45,596 bases of DNA from an uncultured Lachnospiraceae bacterium (GCA_947628955.1 CANRBX010000018.1:1-45596); one strand, 5' to 3'. Counted from the stretch's first letter, positions 34,717 to 43,224 are shown. Numbers and translations are program-made. Notes: generated by a model from the sequence alone, not told the origin.

Positions 34717-35538
34717 ATGCAAAACATCGAGTGCCTTTCCATCTTATCACATGAGCTGCGCAATCCTCTGACACTTATTTACAGCTCTCTGCAGCTTCTG
34801 GAAATGGAATGTCCCGCCGTCCGCGAATCCGGGCTCTGGGCGCAGATCCGACAGGACATGCTTGATACGATTCAGCTCCTGAGAAGCATGACAGCCTCCT
34901 TCGGCAGCCTGGAGCAGGGGGCGGTTTCCGTCCCGGATTTTGTGGAGGGGATGGCCGCCTCCTTCCGGCCCGCCGCACGCATGCGGCAGATATCATTCGA
35001 TGCGGAAGTGTCCGGCGAACTTTCCGGCGCAGTACTCACTGCGGATGTCCGGAAGCTCCGGGAAGCCGTCACAAATCTGCTCGTCAACGCGCTCGACGCG
35101 GCAGATCCGGCCAGGGCCGGCGAGAGCAGCCCAGACGCCCCGAATCCATCTGAATCCGCAGGAAACGATTCCGGCAGCCCGGAACCGGCCGGGCCAGGCA
35201 AAAAAGCCATACCAGGCAAAAAGGCTGAGCCAGACAAAAACTGCGCAGGCATCCCGGAGCTTCCCCCGCAGGGGAGGATCACGCTTTCGGCTGTAAGGGA
35301 TGGAGCGGATATCTGTATTCACGTAAAAGATAACGGGCGGGGCATCCCGCAGGAACGCCTCGCCACGCTGTTTGATTCTTATGTTACTTACAGGGCCGGC
35401 GGCTTCGGACTTGGCCTCGGCATTGCCAGATCCATCGCACAGCTGCACGGAGGCAGTCTCACCGTGACGACCTGCACACAACAGCCCGGGACATATACCG
35501 ACTTCTGCCTGCGGCTCCCTCTCGCCGCGCAGCCGTAA
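34717..35538 (+). CDS. Soluble sensor-less histidine kinase
   Basis: The 273-residue protein has no membrane segment or sensor domain. It begins directly with HisKA: His in LSHELRNPLTLIYSSLQ (about residue 10-26). HATPase_c follows with the N box NLLVNALDAADPA (about 122-134), a 50-60-residue Pro/Ser/Gly/Lys insertion (PGKKAIPGKKAEP and the like), then VKDNGRGIPQERL and GFGLGLGIARSIAQLHGG near the C-terminus. The insertion sits at the ATP-lid side, unusual for the family, and looks like a repeat expansion. The start at 34717 is chosen because AAGGAG lies seven bases upstream; an ATG six bases earlier is too close. No response regulator gene is adjacent. Confidence 0.85.
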   Translation: MQNIECLSILSHELRNPLTLIYSSLQLLEMECPAVRESGLWAQIRQDMLDTIQLLRSMTASFGSLEQGAVSVPDFVEGMAASFRPAARMRQISFDAEVSGELSGAVLTADVRKLREAVTNLLVNALDAADPARAGESSPDAPNPSESAGNDSGSPEPAGPGKKAIPGKKAEPDKNCAGIPELPPQGRITLSAVRDGADICIHVKDNGRGIPQERLATLFDSYVTYRAGGFGLGLGIARSIAQLHGGSLTVTTCTQQPGTYTDFCLRLPLAAQP

Positions 35539-35559
35539 TCCTGCAGTTCGCTGAGTCCT

Positions 35560-35810
35560 GCGCTTTGCTCTCCCGCAGCCTGCTGTTCTTATCCCGCGCT
35601 TTGCCCTTCGGCAGCCCGCTGTTCTCGTCCCGCAGACGCGCGGGACCACAGATAAACGCACTCACTTCATAATTCCTCCCGGCGCTTCGCTCTCCGGCAG
35701 CCTGCTGTTCTTATCCCGCGCTTTGCTCTCCGGCGGCCTGCTGTTCTCGTCCCGCAGACGCGCGGAACCGCAGATAAACGCACTTACTTCATAATTCCTC
35801 CCGGCGCTTC
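35560..35810. repeat. 122-bp tandem duplication including rhomboid 3' end
   Basis: GCGCTT... units start at 35560, 35682 and 35804, an exact 122-bp period, with two full copies and the start of a third inside the rhomboid gene. Each contains the sequence of the last rhomboid codons and stop (CGCCGGGAGGAATTATGA on the minus strand) and an internal 39-bp sub-repeat. No independent gene is supported in the 35539-35788 gap. Confidence 0.9.
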
Positions 35811-36412
35811 GCCCTCCCGCTTCCCCGGAAACACAGGAGAAGCGCCAGCACGAAGCCGGCGGCCAGTCCGCCGATGTGCGCACAGTTATCCACTCCCCCG
35901 GCGGTTATTCCCTGCAGTATCGACAGTACCGCCATCGGGATCAGCCTGCGCCCGGAATAGTTTCCAAGCCTTCCCCTGTCACGAATTACCAGCCAGATCA
36001 GTCCGCCGATCACCGCAAATACAGCTCCGGACGCTCCGGCGGACACCGCAAAATCCCCGCTGCGCAGAGCAAACCAGACAGACAGGAGGTTGCCCGCAAC
36101 CCCGCCTGCCAGGTATATGATCAGATAGCGCAGTTTTCCGACACACTGTTCCAGCACATCGCCGAGGAAGATCAGGATAACCATGTTACTGAACAGATGC
36201 TCCACTCCAAAGTGCATGAACATGCTGGTCACGACGCGGTAGTACTCTCCGTATGCGACAAACGGTGCGAACTGCGCCCCATGTGCAAGCATAAATCTGG
36301 CATCCCGCGTATTCCCCAGGAGCGTCAGCACAATGAAAACAACAATATTAATAGCTACGATGACCAGGTTCGCCTTCTGCCGCGAACGGATAAACTCTTT
36401 AAAATCCTGCAT
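35789..36412 (-). CDS. Rhomboid family intramembrane serine protease
   Basis: A 207-residue, six-TM protease that cuts within membrane segments. It has the early HFGVEHLFSNMVILIFLG with the conserved His and Asn (about 69-86), the catalytic Ser in SAGASGAVFAVIGG (GxSG, about 127-140) and catalytic His in NCAHIGGLAAGFVLAL (about 178-193). Length is typical of minimal rhomboids. The ATG at 36412 is preferred because AGGAG lies six bases upstream; a Met six codons earlier is possible. An extended -10 promoter lies at 36519-36527. Its C-terminal codons and stop are duplicated downstream in the 122-bp repeat. Confidence 0.92.
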   Translation of the reverse strand: MQDFKEFIRSRQKANLVIVAINIVVFIVLTLLGNTRDARFMLAHGAQFAPFVAYGEYYRVVTSMFMHFGVEHLFSNMVILIFLGDVLEQCVGKLRYLIIYLAGGVAGNLLSVWFALRSGDFAVSAGASGAVFAVIGGLIWLVIRDRGRLGNYSGRRLIPMAVLSILQGITAGGVDNCAHIGGLAAGFVLALLLCFRGSGRAKRREEL

Positions 36413-36518
36413 TTCCTTCTCCTGTCCCATTCCTGCTTCAGACAAATAAATTAGTAAATGCCCGCAAGCAGTCATTTTGCCATCCACTGCCTTTGCACGG
36501 CTCATTGCTTTCGCGGAT

Positions 36519-36527
36519 ATTATACCA
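36519..36527 (-). promoter_or_regulatory. Extended -10 promoter for the rhomboid gene
   Basis: On the minus strand, TGGTATAAT (TGnTATAAT) with no good -35 box. The start would be near 36511, about 100 bases before the ATG. Confidence 0.55.
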
Positions 36528-36626
36528 TGTTCCCTTGTATCTGCACAGTCTCCGGGAATGTTTTTTTCGGCAATGCCTCCTACATACTGTACGAAGGACC
36601 CCCGAAATTACAGGCACTTTATAGAA

Positions 36627-36655
36627 TTTCAGAAATTTCCTGTTTCTGCTAGAAT
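36627..36655 (+). promoter_or_regulatory. Putative promoter of the methyl-transfer cluster
   Basis: TTTCAG (36627-36632), a 17-base spacer and TAGAAT (36650-36655), followed by AAAGGAGG before the first gene. The AATTTCAGAAATTTC stretch overlapping the -35 is an imperfect inverted repeat. I see no cobalamin riboswitch. Confidence 0.5.
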
Positions 36656-36691
36656 AGAGTCAGAATGTACGCAAAGGAGGTCTGATACGCG

Positions 36692-37504
36692 ATGATTATT
36701 ATTGGGGAGAAAATCAATGGTTCGATTCCTTCCGTAGCGCAGGCGATCGCTGAGCGCAACGCGGACTTTATCAGGGAGCGGGCCAGGATGCAGGCGGAGG
36801 CGAACGCTACGTTTATCGACTGCTGCGCATCCGTTCCCGAAGCAGTGGAGGTGGAAACTCTGGAGTGGATGATCGACTGCATTCAGGAAGCAACCGATCT
36901 GCCGATCTCCATCGACAGCCCCAGCGCCAATGTGCTGGCACAGGTGTATACCCACTGCAAACGTCCGGGACTGTTCAACTCTGTTTCCGGGGAAGGAAAT
37001 AAAATCGACACGATTTTCCCGATCATGGCCAGAGAAGAAAACAAAAAATGGGAAGTGATCGCTCTTCTGAGCGACAACACCGGCATTCCCAAGACAGCCG
37101 GCGACCGGCTCCGCGTCTTTGAGAACATCATGGCAAAGGCAAAGGAATACGGGATCGCCCCGAACCGGATCCATATCGATCCGCTGGTAGAGATGCTCTG
37201 CACCTCGGAGGACGGCATCGCCATGAATGTGGAAGTGATCTCCACGATCCGCAAACAGTATCCGGATATCCACATCACCGCCGCGGTCAGCAATATCTCT
37301 TTCAACCTGCCGGTGAGAAAACTGATCAACTGCTGCTTCCTGACACTGGCAATGAACGCCGGTCTGGACAGCGCGATCCTGGATCCGGTCAACCGCGACA
37401 TGCTTGGCCACATTTACGCCACGGAAGCACTCCTTGGCCTGGACGACTACTGCATGGAATACATCGGAGCATACCGGGAAGGCCTGATCGGCCCGGTCAA
37501 ATAA
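36692..37504 (+). CDS. Methyltetrahydrofolate:corrinoid methyltransferase (MeTr family)
   Basis: A 270-residue TIM-barrel of the pterin-binding (dihydropteroate synthase-like) family. It begins IIIGEKINGSIPSVAQAI, as in AcsE/MtgA/MtvA-type enzymes, and has FIDCCASVPEAVEVE, ISIDSPSANVLAQV, NSVSGEGNK and HIDPLVEML, the pterin-contacting loops of the family. In three-component systems it acts as methyltransferase II, moving a methyl group between methyl-Co(III) corrinoid protein and tetrahydrofolate. AAAGGAGG supplies the ribosome site, at about ten bases. It is the first gene of the plus-strand cluster with two corrinoid proteins and their activator; direction of methyl flow is inferred from this context. 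Confidence 0.92.
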   Translation: MIIIGEKINGSIPSVAQAIAERNADFIRERARMQAEANATFIDCCASVPEAVEVETLEWMIDCIQEATDLPISIDSPSANVLAQVYTHCKRPGLFNSVSGEGNKIDTIFPIMAREENKKWEVIALLSDNTGIPKTAGDRLRVFENIMAKAKEYGIAPNRIHIDPLVEMLCTSEDGIAMNVEVISTIRKQYPDIHITAAVSNISFNLPVRKLINCCFLTLAMNAGLDSAILDPVNRDMLGHIYATEALLGLDDYCMEYIGAYREGLIGPVK

Positions 37505-37595
37505 CCGGCGCGGGAAGGTCTGCACGTCCCGCAGGAAAAGCAGCACGCAACAAGTTAATATATTTAATTAATTATCAAATCAGGAGGTATATATT

Positions 37596-38228
37596 ATGAG
37601 TCAGATTCAGACAATTGCGGATAATGTCGCTGCCGGCAAGACCAAGCTGGTGGGCGGTCTCGTACAGGAAGCACTGGATAACGGCTGTGCCGCTACGGAT
37701 ATCCTGAACGCCATGATCGACGCCATGGGCGTGGTGGGCGAGCGCTTCAAGAACAATGAAATTTTCGTGCCGGAAATGCTGATCGCGGCCAAGGCGATGA
37801 AGAAGGGCGTGGAGGTTCTGAAGCCCCATCTCGCCAGCGGCAATGCGAATAAGTATGGCAAGCTGATCATCGGCACCGTTGCAGGCGACCTGCACGATAT
37901 CGGCAAGAATCTGGTGGCCATGATGATCGAGAGCGCCGGCTTTGAAGTCATCGACCTCGGAGTGGACGTCCCGGTTTCCAAATTCATCGACACCGTTCAC
38001 GAAAATCCGGACACGAAGATCGTCGCCCTCTCTGCACTGCTGACGACCACGATGCCGTCCCTGCGCGATACGGTTGCCGCGCTCAATGACGCAGATTTCC
38101 GCAGCGGTATCAAGGTCATGGTCGGCGGAGCGCCTATCACCCAGGCATTTGCTGATGAGATTGGCGCAGACGCCTACACGCCGGATGCCGCTTCTGCCGC
38201 CCAGAAAGCGAAAGAGCTGGCCAGCTGA
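37596..38228 (+). CDS. Corrinoid-binding methyl carrier protein 1
   Basis: A 210-residue protein of the methanogen/acetogen corrinoid-protein family. An N-terminal four-helix cap (about 1-85, with MIDAMGVVGERFKNNEIFVPE shortened here to GVVGERFKNNEIFVPEM) precedes a Rossmann-like B12-binding domain. That domain has the cobalt-ligand motif GDLHDIGKNLVA (DxHxxG, His about 104), SALLTTTM and VMVGGAPITQAFADEIGADAY. It carries the methyl group between methyltransferase I and II on cobalt. An AGGAGG site lies about eight bases before the ATG. It ends 3 bases before the corrinoid activator gene. It differs clearly from corrinoid protein 2 in this cluster. Confidence 0.95.
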   Translation: MSQIQTIADNVAAGKTKLVGGLVQEALDNGCAATDILNAMIDAMGVVGERFKNNEIFVPEMLIAAKAMKKGVEVLKPHLASGNANKYGKLIIGTVAGDLHDIGKNLVAMMIESAGFEVIDLGVDVPVSKFIDTVHENPDTKIVALSALLTTTMPSLRDTVAALNDADFRSGIKVMVGGAPITQAFADEIGADAYTPDAASAAQKAKELAS

Positions 38229-38231
38229 TCC

Positions 38232-39992
38232 ATGAATCTTACATTTGTTGAAGAACATTTTTCCACCGAGGTACCGGCGGGGACGCAGCTCCTTGCGGCG
38301 ATGCGCTCCGCCGGCATCTTCGTGGATGCTCCCTGCGGGGGACAGGGCACTTGCGGAAAGTGCCTTGTTTTCGTATGCAGAAAAGGAGAAAACACATGGA
38401 CGGCCGTGCAGGCCTGCCAGAAAACGGTTTCCGAAGATCTGCTGGTGGCGGTGAAGGAAAAGCCCGCTTCCCATCAGATCCTCACGACAGCCCAGCGCCG
38501 GCAGGTTCCGTTCCGGCCCCTGCCCTTCCCGGCCGGGCCGGCAGCAGCCGCCTGCACAGACACACGGCCCGGAATCACTTCCGCCAGCCCCGGAGATATG
38601 CGGAACGAATCTGTACTCTGCAGCTCTGAGAATACCCGGAATGCAGGTGCACCCTGCAGCTCTGAGGATGCGCGGAATGCATCTGCGCCCGCCAGACCCG
38701 GGGATACGCCGGGTGCACCTGCAGCCCCTTCATCCCCTCTGTGCATGGCTGCCGTCGACATCGGCACCACGACGCTGGCCGCCTACCTGCTGGACCGGAC
38801 GGACGGCCGCGAGATCTGTACGGCAAGCTGCCTGAATCCGCAGGCTGCCTACGGCGCAGACGTCATCTCACGGGCCGACTATGTCCTGAATCACGGCCCG
38901 CAGGAGCTGATGGACTGTATCCGCCAGGCGGTCGACGCTCTGATCGGCACCCTGACACAGAAAGCCGGCGTTCCACGGGAGGCAGTCGTACAGGTCTGCC
39001 TGGCCGGCAACACCTGCATGCACCATCTCTTCTTCGGCCTGCCTGTGGACTCCCTGGTGCGCGCGCCCTACGTCCCATACCAGAAAGGCCTGGTGCGAAA
39101 GCCGGCCGCACAGTACGGGCTCTGCATCCACCCGGAGGGGGAACTGCTGTTTCTGCCGGTGATCGCCGGATTTGTCGGCGCAGACACCGTGGGCTGTCTG
39201 CTCGCCGTCCGACCCGACCTTTCCCCGGAGATCACTCTGCTGATCGACATCGGCACCAACGGGGAGCTGGTGCTCGGGAACAGCGGCCATCTGGTCTGCT
39301 GCTCTACCGCCGCCGGCCCCGCCTTTGAGGGTGCCAAAATCGAATGCGGCATGCGGGGAGCGGACGGCGCCATCGACCATGTCGCGTTTCAGAACAGGGC
39401 TTTTTCCTTTTCTGTCGTCGGCGGCGTCAGGCCCTCAGGCATCTGCGGCTCCGGGCTGATCGACGCGGTCGCCTGCCTGCGCATGGCCGGGCTGATCGAC
39501 GAGAGCGGCCATCTTCTGAGCCGCGAAGAACTGTCAGCACAGCACAAAGAGGCGCTGGCTCCCCACATCGCCCAAAAAGGAAACCAGACGGTCTTTCTGT
39601 TTGATCCGCAGCAGCCGGAGGTCTGCCTCACCCAGAAGGATATCCGCGAGGTGCAGCTCGCCAAAGCGGCGATCGCCGCCGGCATCCTGCTTCTGGAGCG
39701 CCGCCTGGGAATCACCCACGCACAGGTCAGCCGCGTCTGTATCGCCGGAGCGTTCGGCAATTACATGAATCCGGACAGCGCCTGCCTGATCGGCCTTCTG
39801 CCCTCCGCCCTGCGAGGCCGCATCCTTTCGGTCGGAAATGCCGCCGGGGAGGGCGCAAAAATTGCCCTGCAGAACCGGGACGAGCTGCAGACGGCCGCCG
39901 CGCTGAGCGGGCAGGTCGAATTTGTAGAGCTCGCCGGGATTCCGGATTTTCAGGACTGTTTTGTAGATGAGCTGGAATTTCCGGAGCTCTGA
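38232..39992 (+). CDS. Corrinoid protein reductive activator (2Fe-2S + ASKHA, RACo type)
   Basis: Reactivates corrinoid proteins oxidised to Co(II) by ATP-dependent reduction to Co(I). The 586-residue product has an N-terminal plant-type ferredoxin domain with APCGGQGTCGKC (Cys-x5-Cys-x2-Cys, about residues 35-46) and a further Cys near AVQACQKT. A linker (about 90-170) with a 12-residue repeat follows, then the ASKHA/DUF4445 domain with MAAVDIGTTTLAAYLL, CLAGNTCMHHLFFG, IDIGTNGELVLG and IAGAFGNYMNPDSA. This is the RACo (COG3894) architecture and not the 4Fe-4S RamA type. It starts 3 bases after corrinoid protein 1. Ribosome site is weak, suggesting coupled translation. Confidence 0.93.
   Translation: MNLTFVEEHFSTEVPAGTQLLAAMRSAGIFVDAPCGGQGTCGKCLVFVCRKGENTWTAVQACQKTVSEDLLVAVKEKPASHQILTTAQRRQVPFRPLPFPAGPAAAACTDTRPGITSASPGDMRNESVLCSSENTRNAGAPCSSEDARNASAPARPGDTPGAPAAPSSPLCMAAVDIGTTTLAAYLLDRTDGREICTASCLNPQAAYGADVISRADYVLNHGPQELMDCIRQAVDALIGTLTQKAGVPREAVVQVCLAGNTCMHHLFFGLPVDSLVRAPYVPYQKGLVRKPAAQYGLCIHPEGELLFLPVIAGFVGADTVGCLLAVRPDLSPEITLLIDIGTNGELVLGNSGHLVCCSTAAGPAFEGAKIECGMRGADGAIDHVAFQNRAFSFSVVGGVRPSGICGSGLIDAVACLRMAGLIDESGHLLSREELSAQHKEALAPHIAQKGNQTVFLFDPQQPEVCLTQKDIREVQLAKAAIAAGILLLERRLGITHAQVSRVCIAGAFGNYMNPDSACLIGLLPSALRGRILSVGNAAGEGAKIALQNRDELQTAAALSGQVEFVELAGIPDFQDCFVDELEFPEL
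38595..38738 (+). repeat. 36-bp coding repeat in the corrinoid-activator linker
   Basis: Four in-frame units of 36 bp at 38595, 38631, 38667 and 38703 (the last partial) encode 12-residue Ser/Ala/Pro-rich repeats such as TRNAGAPCSSED. They lie between the ferredoxin and ASKHA domains. Confidence 0.85.
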
Positions 39993-40045
39993 ACGGTTTC
40001 GGCAGGCCGCGGCCTGCCCAGTATTTGCAAGGGGGAATATCATTT

Positions 40046-40585
40046 ATGCTCTTAACAGACGAAGTCATCAGATCGGCCCTCGAGGCCGGCTTTACCAACG
40101 CAGCCGCTCTCGACTGCAGCACGATCCGGCTGCTCCCGGAGGTGCGGCAGATGTGCGAGAAAAACACCTGCGGGATGTACGGAAAAAACTGGTGCTGCCC
40201 TCCGGGCTGCGGTTCCCTGGAGGACTGCGAGGCCAGGATCCGTCAGTACTCCGAGGGGATCCTGGTACAGACCGTAGGCGAGCTGGAGGATCCGCTGGAC
40301 GGCGAGGGAATGATGGAGGCAGAGCGCCTGCACAAGGAACATTTTTCGCGCCTGGAATCCGTCCTGCGGGCACAGTACCCGCGCCTCCTGCCGATCGGGG
40401 CAGGCACCTGCACCCGCTGCAAATCCTGCACCTGGCCGGACGCCCCCTGCCGCTTCCCCGACCAGTCCTTCGCCTCCATGGAGGCATATGGCATGCTTGT
40501 CACGCAGATCTGCCAGGATAATCACCTGTCCTACTATTACGGCCCGAATACAATCGCATATACCAGTTGTTTTTTGCTGAAATAA
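40046..40585 (+). CDS. DUF2284 metal-binding protein
   Basis: A 179-residue soluble protein with many Cys: MCEKNTCGMYGKNWCCPPGCG (shortened: CEKNTCGMYG and NWCCPPGCG, about 31-52) and a C-terminal CTRCKSCTWPDAPCRF (about 118-133), which could bind Fe-S or zinc. This is the DUF2284 family, often encoded beside corrinoid methyltransferase genes, with unestablished function; electron transfer to the activator is a reasonable guess. The ATG at 40046 follows AAGGGGG about ten bases upstream; a Met seven codons earlier is too close to that site. Confidence 0.88.
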   Translation: MLLTDEVIRSALEAGFTNAAALDCSTIRLLPEVRQMCEKNTCGMYGKNWCCPPGCGSLEDCEARIRQYSEGILVQTVGELEDPLDGEGMMEAERLHKEHFSRLESVLRAQYPRLLPIGAGTCTRCKSCTWPDAPCRFPDQSFASMEAYGMLVTQICQDNHLSYYYGPNTIAYTSCFLLK

Positions 40586-40617
40586 ATTGTAAAATACAGA
40601 TATATCAGATATATCTG
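40567..40617 (+). promoter_or_regulatory. Internal promoter with palindromic operator candidate
   Basis: TTGTTT (40567-40572), a 17-base spacer and TAAAAT (40590-40595). Directly after it, 40597-40617 is a 9-bp inverted repeat, CAGATATAT-CAG-ATATATCTG, covering the expected transcription start. This would allow corrinoid protein 2 and the downstream regulator to be controlled separately. Confidence 0.65.
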
Positions 40618-40659
40618 CAAACCACCTGCCCCGCGGGCAGGATTCAGGAGAAAACAGCC

Positions 40660-41292
40660 ATGATACTGGAAGATATCCGGGAAGCTGTCAAGAACGGACA
40701 GTACAAAATCGCCGAATCGCTCATTTCCCAGGCTCTTTCCTCGCACATTCCGGCGGATAAGATCCTCGAAGAGAGCATGATCCCGGCGATGCAGGCGACC
40801 GGGGAAAATTACAAAATGAATGAGATCGACATACCAAAGATCCTGGCATCCGCGAGGTGCATGCGCATCGGCATGGACCTGCTGCTGCCGCACCTGAAAA
40901 CGGATCACGGCTTCTACATCGGCACCGCGATCCTGGGAACCGTGGAGGGCGACCTGCACGACATCGGGAAAAATCTGGTAGCCGTCATGTTCCGCTGCGC
41001 CGGTTTCAAGGTGGTCGACCTCGGAGTGAACGTCACAGAAAAACAGTTCCTGAAAGCGGTCGAACAGAACCCCGACGCTTCCATCGTCTGCATCTCCTCG
41101 CTGCTCACCACAACGCATAAAAATATCCGGCACACGGTAAAGGCCCTGCGCCAGTCCGACACAGATCACCGGCTGAAGATCATGGTCGGCGGCGGGGCCG
41201 TCACAAGTGAATTTGCCAGCCAGATCGGCGCGGACGCCTACACGGAAACGGCAATGGACGCCGCCCGCAAGGCGCGTACATTTTTCATTTGA
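40660..41292 (+). CDS. Corrinoid-binding methyl carrier protein 2
   Basis: A second 210-residue corrinoid protein: helical cap (about 1-88, with QATGENYKMNEIDIPKILAS) and B12-binding domain with GDLHDIGKNLVAVMFRCAGF (cobalt-ligand His about 107), SSLLTTTHKN and MVGGGAVTSEFASQIGADAY. It resembles corrinoid protein 1 in layout but is clearly divergent. Two corrinoid proteins with one methyltransferase II suggest two methyl sources, or separate partners for the UroD-family enzyme downstream. AGGAG lies nine bases before the ATG. It is preceded by its own promoter and palindrome and followed by the dispersed repeat. Confidence 0.94.
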   Translation: MILEDIREAVKNGQYKIAESLISQALSSHIPADKILEESMIPAMQATGENYKMNEIDIPKILASARCMRIGMDLLLPHLKTDHGFYIGTAILGTVEGDLHDIGKNLVAVMFRCAGFKVVDLGVNVTEKQFLKAVEQNPDASIVCISSLLTTTHKNIRHTVKALRQSDTDHRLKIMVGGGAVTSEFASQIGADAYTETAMDAARKARTFFI

Positions 41293-41293
41293 C

Positions 41294-41533
41294 AAGATGC
41301 CAGGGTCAAAAGTCATAAACCACGATGCGCTTGCGCAAAAGTGGTTTTATGACTTAATGACCCGCCCAAACATGAGGAAGAAGTGGGGTCGGGGTGCTGA
41401 GCGCCAGTGGCGCTCGTTCAGCACCGACCGAAGCGGAGCGAAGACCCCATGGATTCCGAATGTTGGGCAGGATTGTGGAAGTGCGCAGCACGGAACAATC
41501 CGTATGGCATCATTTATCTAACATCATAACAAG
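41294..41533 (+). repeat. Dispersed structured repeat, copy 4 (longest form)
   Basis: GATGCCA (41296-41302) pairs with TGGCATC near the end (41505-41511). Inside, 41303-41323 and 41341-41363 form a long imperfect stem (GGGTCA-AGTCATAAACCAC). A second hairpin has GGTGCT/AGCACC (41393-41398 with 41420-41425) stacked on GAGCGCC/GGCGCTC (41399-41405 with 41409-41415), followed by CGACCGAAGCGGAGCG. Then comes the GAATGTTGGGCAGGATTG module (41458-41475) and the core CGGAACAATCCG (41491-41502). It fills the gap between corrinoid protein 2 and the PucR-type gene, and ends just before the latter's ribosome site. Confidence 0.9.
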
Positions 41534-41544
41534 GAGACCAATTT

Positions 41545-43068
41545 TTGCAGCTGACATCCATTTTGCTCTACCAGAGCCTGAAGGAACAGTTTCATATCGC
41601 GGACTACCGGCTGCTCTCTCCGGGGCAGCCCCTGGCTCGTCCCTTTTTTTACGAGGCGGGCCGGCCCCTGGCCGGAAACCATATCTATCTGACCGATCAG
41701 ATCCTGGAGCTCTCCATCTTCCAGTCGATGCCGGAGGATGTGGTTTTCATCATCTGCCAGAAAAGCATAGCCTCCGTCCTCCCGGAAGGGCGCTTTTCCA
41801 CCATCCTGCTCTCCTGCGACACGCCGCTCGTCCACGTTTTCAACTGCATTCAGTCTATTTTCGACCACTATGAAAACTGGGAAAAGGAGCTGATCTCCAT
41901 CTGCCAGCAGGACGGTTCTCTCGATGAACTGCTGGAGGCCTCCATCCCCATCTTCCGCAATCCGCTCTGCATCACCGGCATGGACTGGCTTCCCGCGGCT
42001 GCGGCCGGCATTTCGGAGGTTCCCGCGCTTCAGAAAATCCTCGCGGACGCCTCCCTGCGCATCCAGTACACCAACGCATTCAATCAGGATAAAACCTGTC
42101 AGCTTCTGCCGGATCAGAAGGAGCCGGCACTGTTCCCGGACCACATCACCGGATACCGTTCCCTGAACATGAATCTTTTCGTCAGCGGGCGGGCCGAGTA
42201 CCGGCTGACTGTCGTCGAAAACCATTCGGCGCTCACCGATGCGGACCGGTATCTGATCACGATCCTGGCGCAGCACGCCGAATATGTCCTGCACCGGATG
42301 CACTCGGAATCCTCCTCCCGCGACACTGCCCTGCAGTCGGTCTTCCAGGCGGTTCTTTCCGGCCGATCCGGCGATCTCCAGAACATGAGCAGAATGCTCG
42401 CCTCGCTCGGCTGGCTGCCGGAGCATCACTACTTCTGCGCAGTCATCCAGGCATCCGGCTCCGGATATGCCTCCCTGAATCCGAGGGCCGTCTGCCAGTA
42501 TATCCGGGATACGTTTCCGTTCTCCTGCAGTCTGGTTTTCCAGGACCGGGCCGTGAGCTTTTTCAACCTCACTCTGTCGGAGGACGATGTGGACGACGTC
42601 TGCCAGAACCTGGTCTACTTCATCCGCGACAGCATCCTCAAGGCAGGCTACAGCCGCGCCATGGCCGGGCACCAGAACCTGCGCAGGCAGTACCTGCAGG
42701 CGCTGACCGCTCTGCAGCTTGGCTCGGAGCTGCACCCGCAGCTGTGGATCCATCATTTCAATCACATTGCCCTGCCCTACATCCTGCGGGAGGCCGTCAG
42801 GACATTTCCCGGTCCCATGCTCTGCTATGAAAAGCTGCTCCGTCTGCAGGAATCGGACCGCACGCAGAATACCGAATATATGAAGACCCTGAAGGTCTAT
42901 CTTGATCATAATCTGAACACTGTGCAGAGCGCCAAAAGCCTGTATATCCACCGCAGCACGTTCCTCTACCGCCTCGAGCGGATCAAGCGGATCCTCGAGA
43001 CGGATCTGGAGGATCCGGATGAGCTGTTCTATCTGAATCTCTCGTTCCGCCTGCTGGGAGAGCCGTGA
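41545..43068 (+). CDS. PucR/CdaR-type transcriptional regulator
   Basis: A 507-residue cytoplasmic regulator. The N-terminal half (about 1-110) resembles a PucR-type ligand domain, the middle (about 150-400) is GGDEF/GAF-like by position but without catalytic motifs, and the C-terminus has the PucR helix-turn-helix: LKVYLDHNLNTVQSAKSLYI followed by HRSTFLYRLERIKRIL (about 450-490). The start is TTG at 41545: AAGGAG lies eight bases upstream and no nearby ATG fits. Located between corrinoid protein 2 and the UroD-family methyltransferase, it probably senses substrate and controls this cluster, perhaps through the palindromes at 40597 or 43225. Confidence 0.85.
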   Translation: MQLTSILLYQSLKEQFHIADYRLLSPGQPLARPFFYEAGRPLAGNHIYLTDQILELSIFQSMPEDVVFIICQKSIASVLPEGRFSTILLSCDTPLVHVFNCIQSIFDHYENWEKELISICQQDGSLDELLEASIPIFRNPLCITGMDWLPAAAAGISEVPALQKILADASLRIQYTNAFNQDKTCQLLPDQKEPALFPDHITGYRSLNMNLFVSGRAEYRLTVVENHSALTDADRYLITILAQHAEYVLHRMHSESSSRDTALQSVFQAVLSGRSGDLQNMSRMLASLGWLPEHHYFCAVIQASGSGYASLNPRAVCQYIRDTFPFSCSLVFQDRAVSFFNLTLSEDDVDDVCQNLVYFIRDSILKAGYSRAMAGHQNLRRQYLQALTALQLGSELHPQLWIHHFNHIALPYILREAVRTFPGPMLCYEKLLRLQESDRTQNTEYMKTLKVYLDHNLNTVQSAKSLYIHRSTFLYRLERIKRILETDLEDPDELFYLNLSFRLLGEP

Positions 43069-43224
43069 GGCCCCGCCCCGGGCGGCAGATTTTCCTTTCG
43101 GATCCGCGGGCCTTCTGCCCTGCCGGGCTCTGCACAAACGCTGCCGGCGTCCGGCCTCCCCGGAAATCTGAACGCGCCGCAGCGCGGTCCGGTCGCCGGC
43201 GGATGTTCTGTCCGCAGGCACTTC

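Noticed and set aside
36540..36691. Cobalamin riboswitch before the methyl-transfer cluster
   Set aside because: The leader is too short and I find no B12-box-like conserved core; a -35/-10 pair and a ribosome site account for the sequence.
41524..43221. Long minus-strand open frame opposite the PucR-type gene
   Set aside because: The plus strand has a recognisable helix-turn-helix and a good ribosome site; the antisense frame has neither and is a composition effect.
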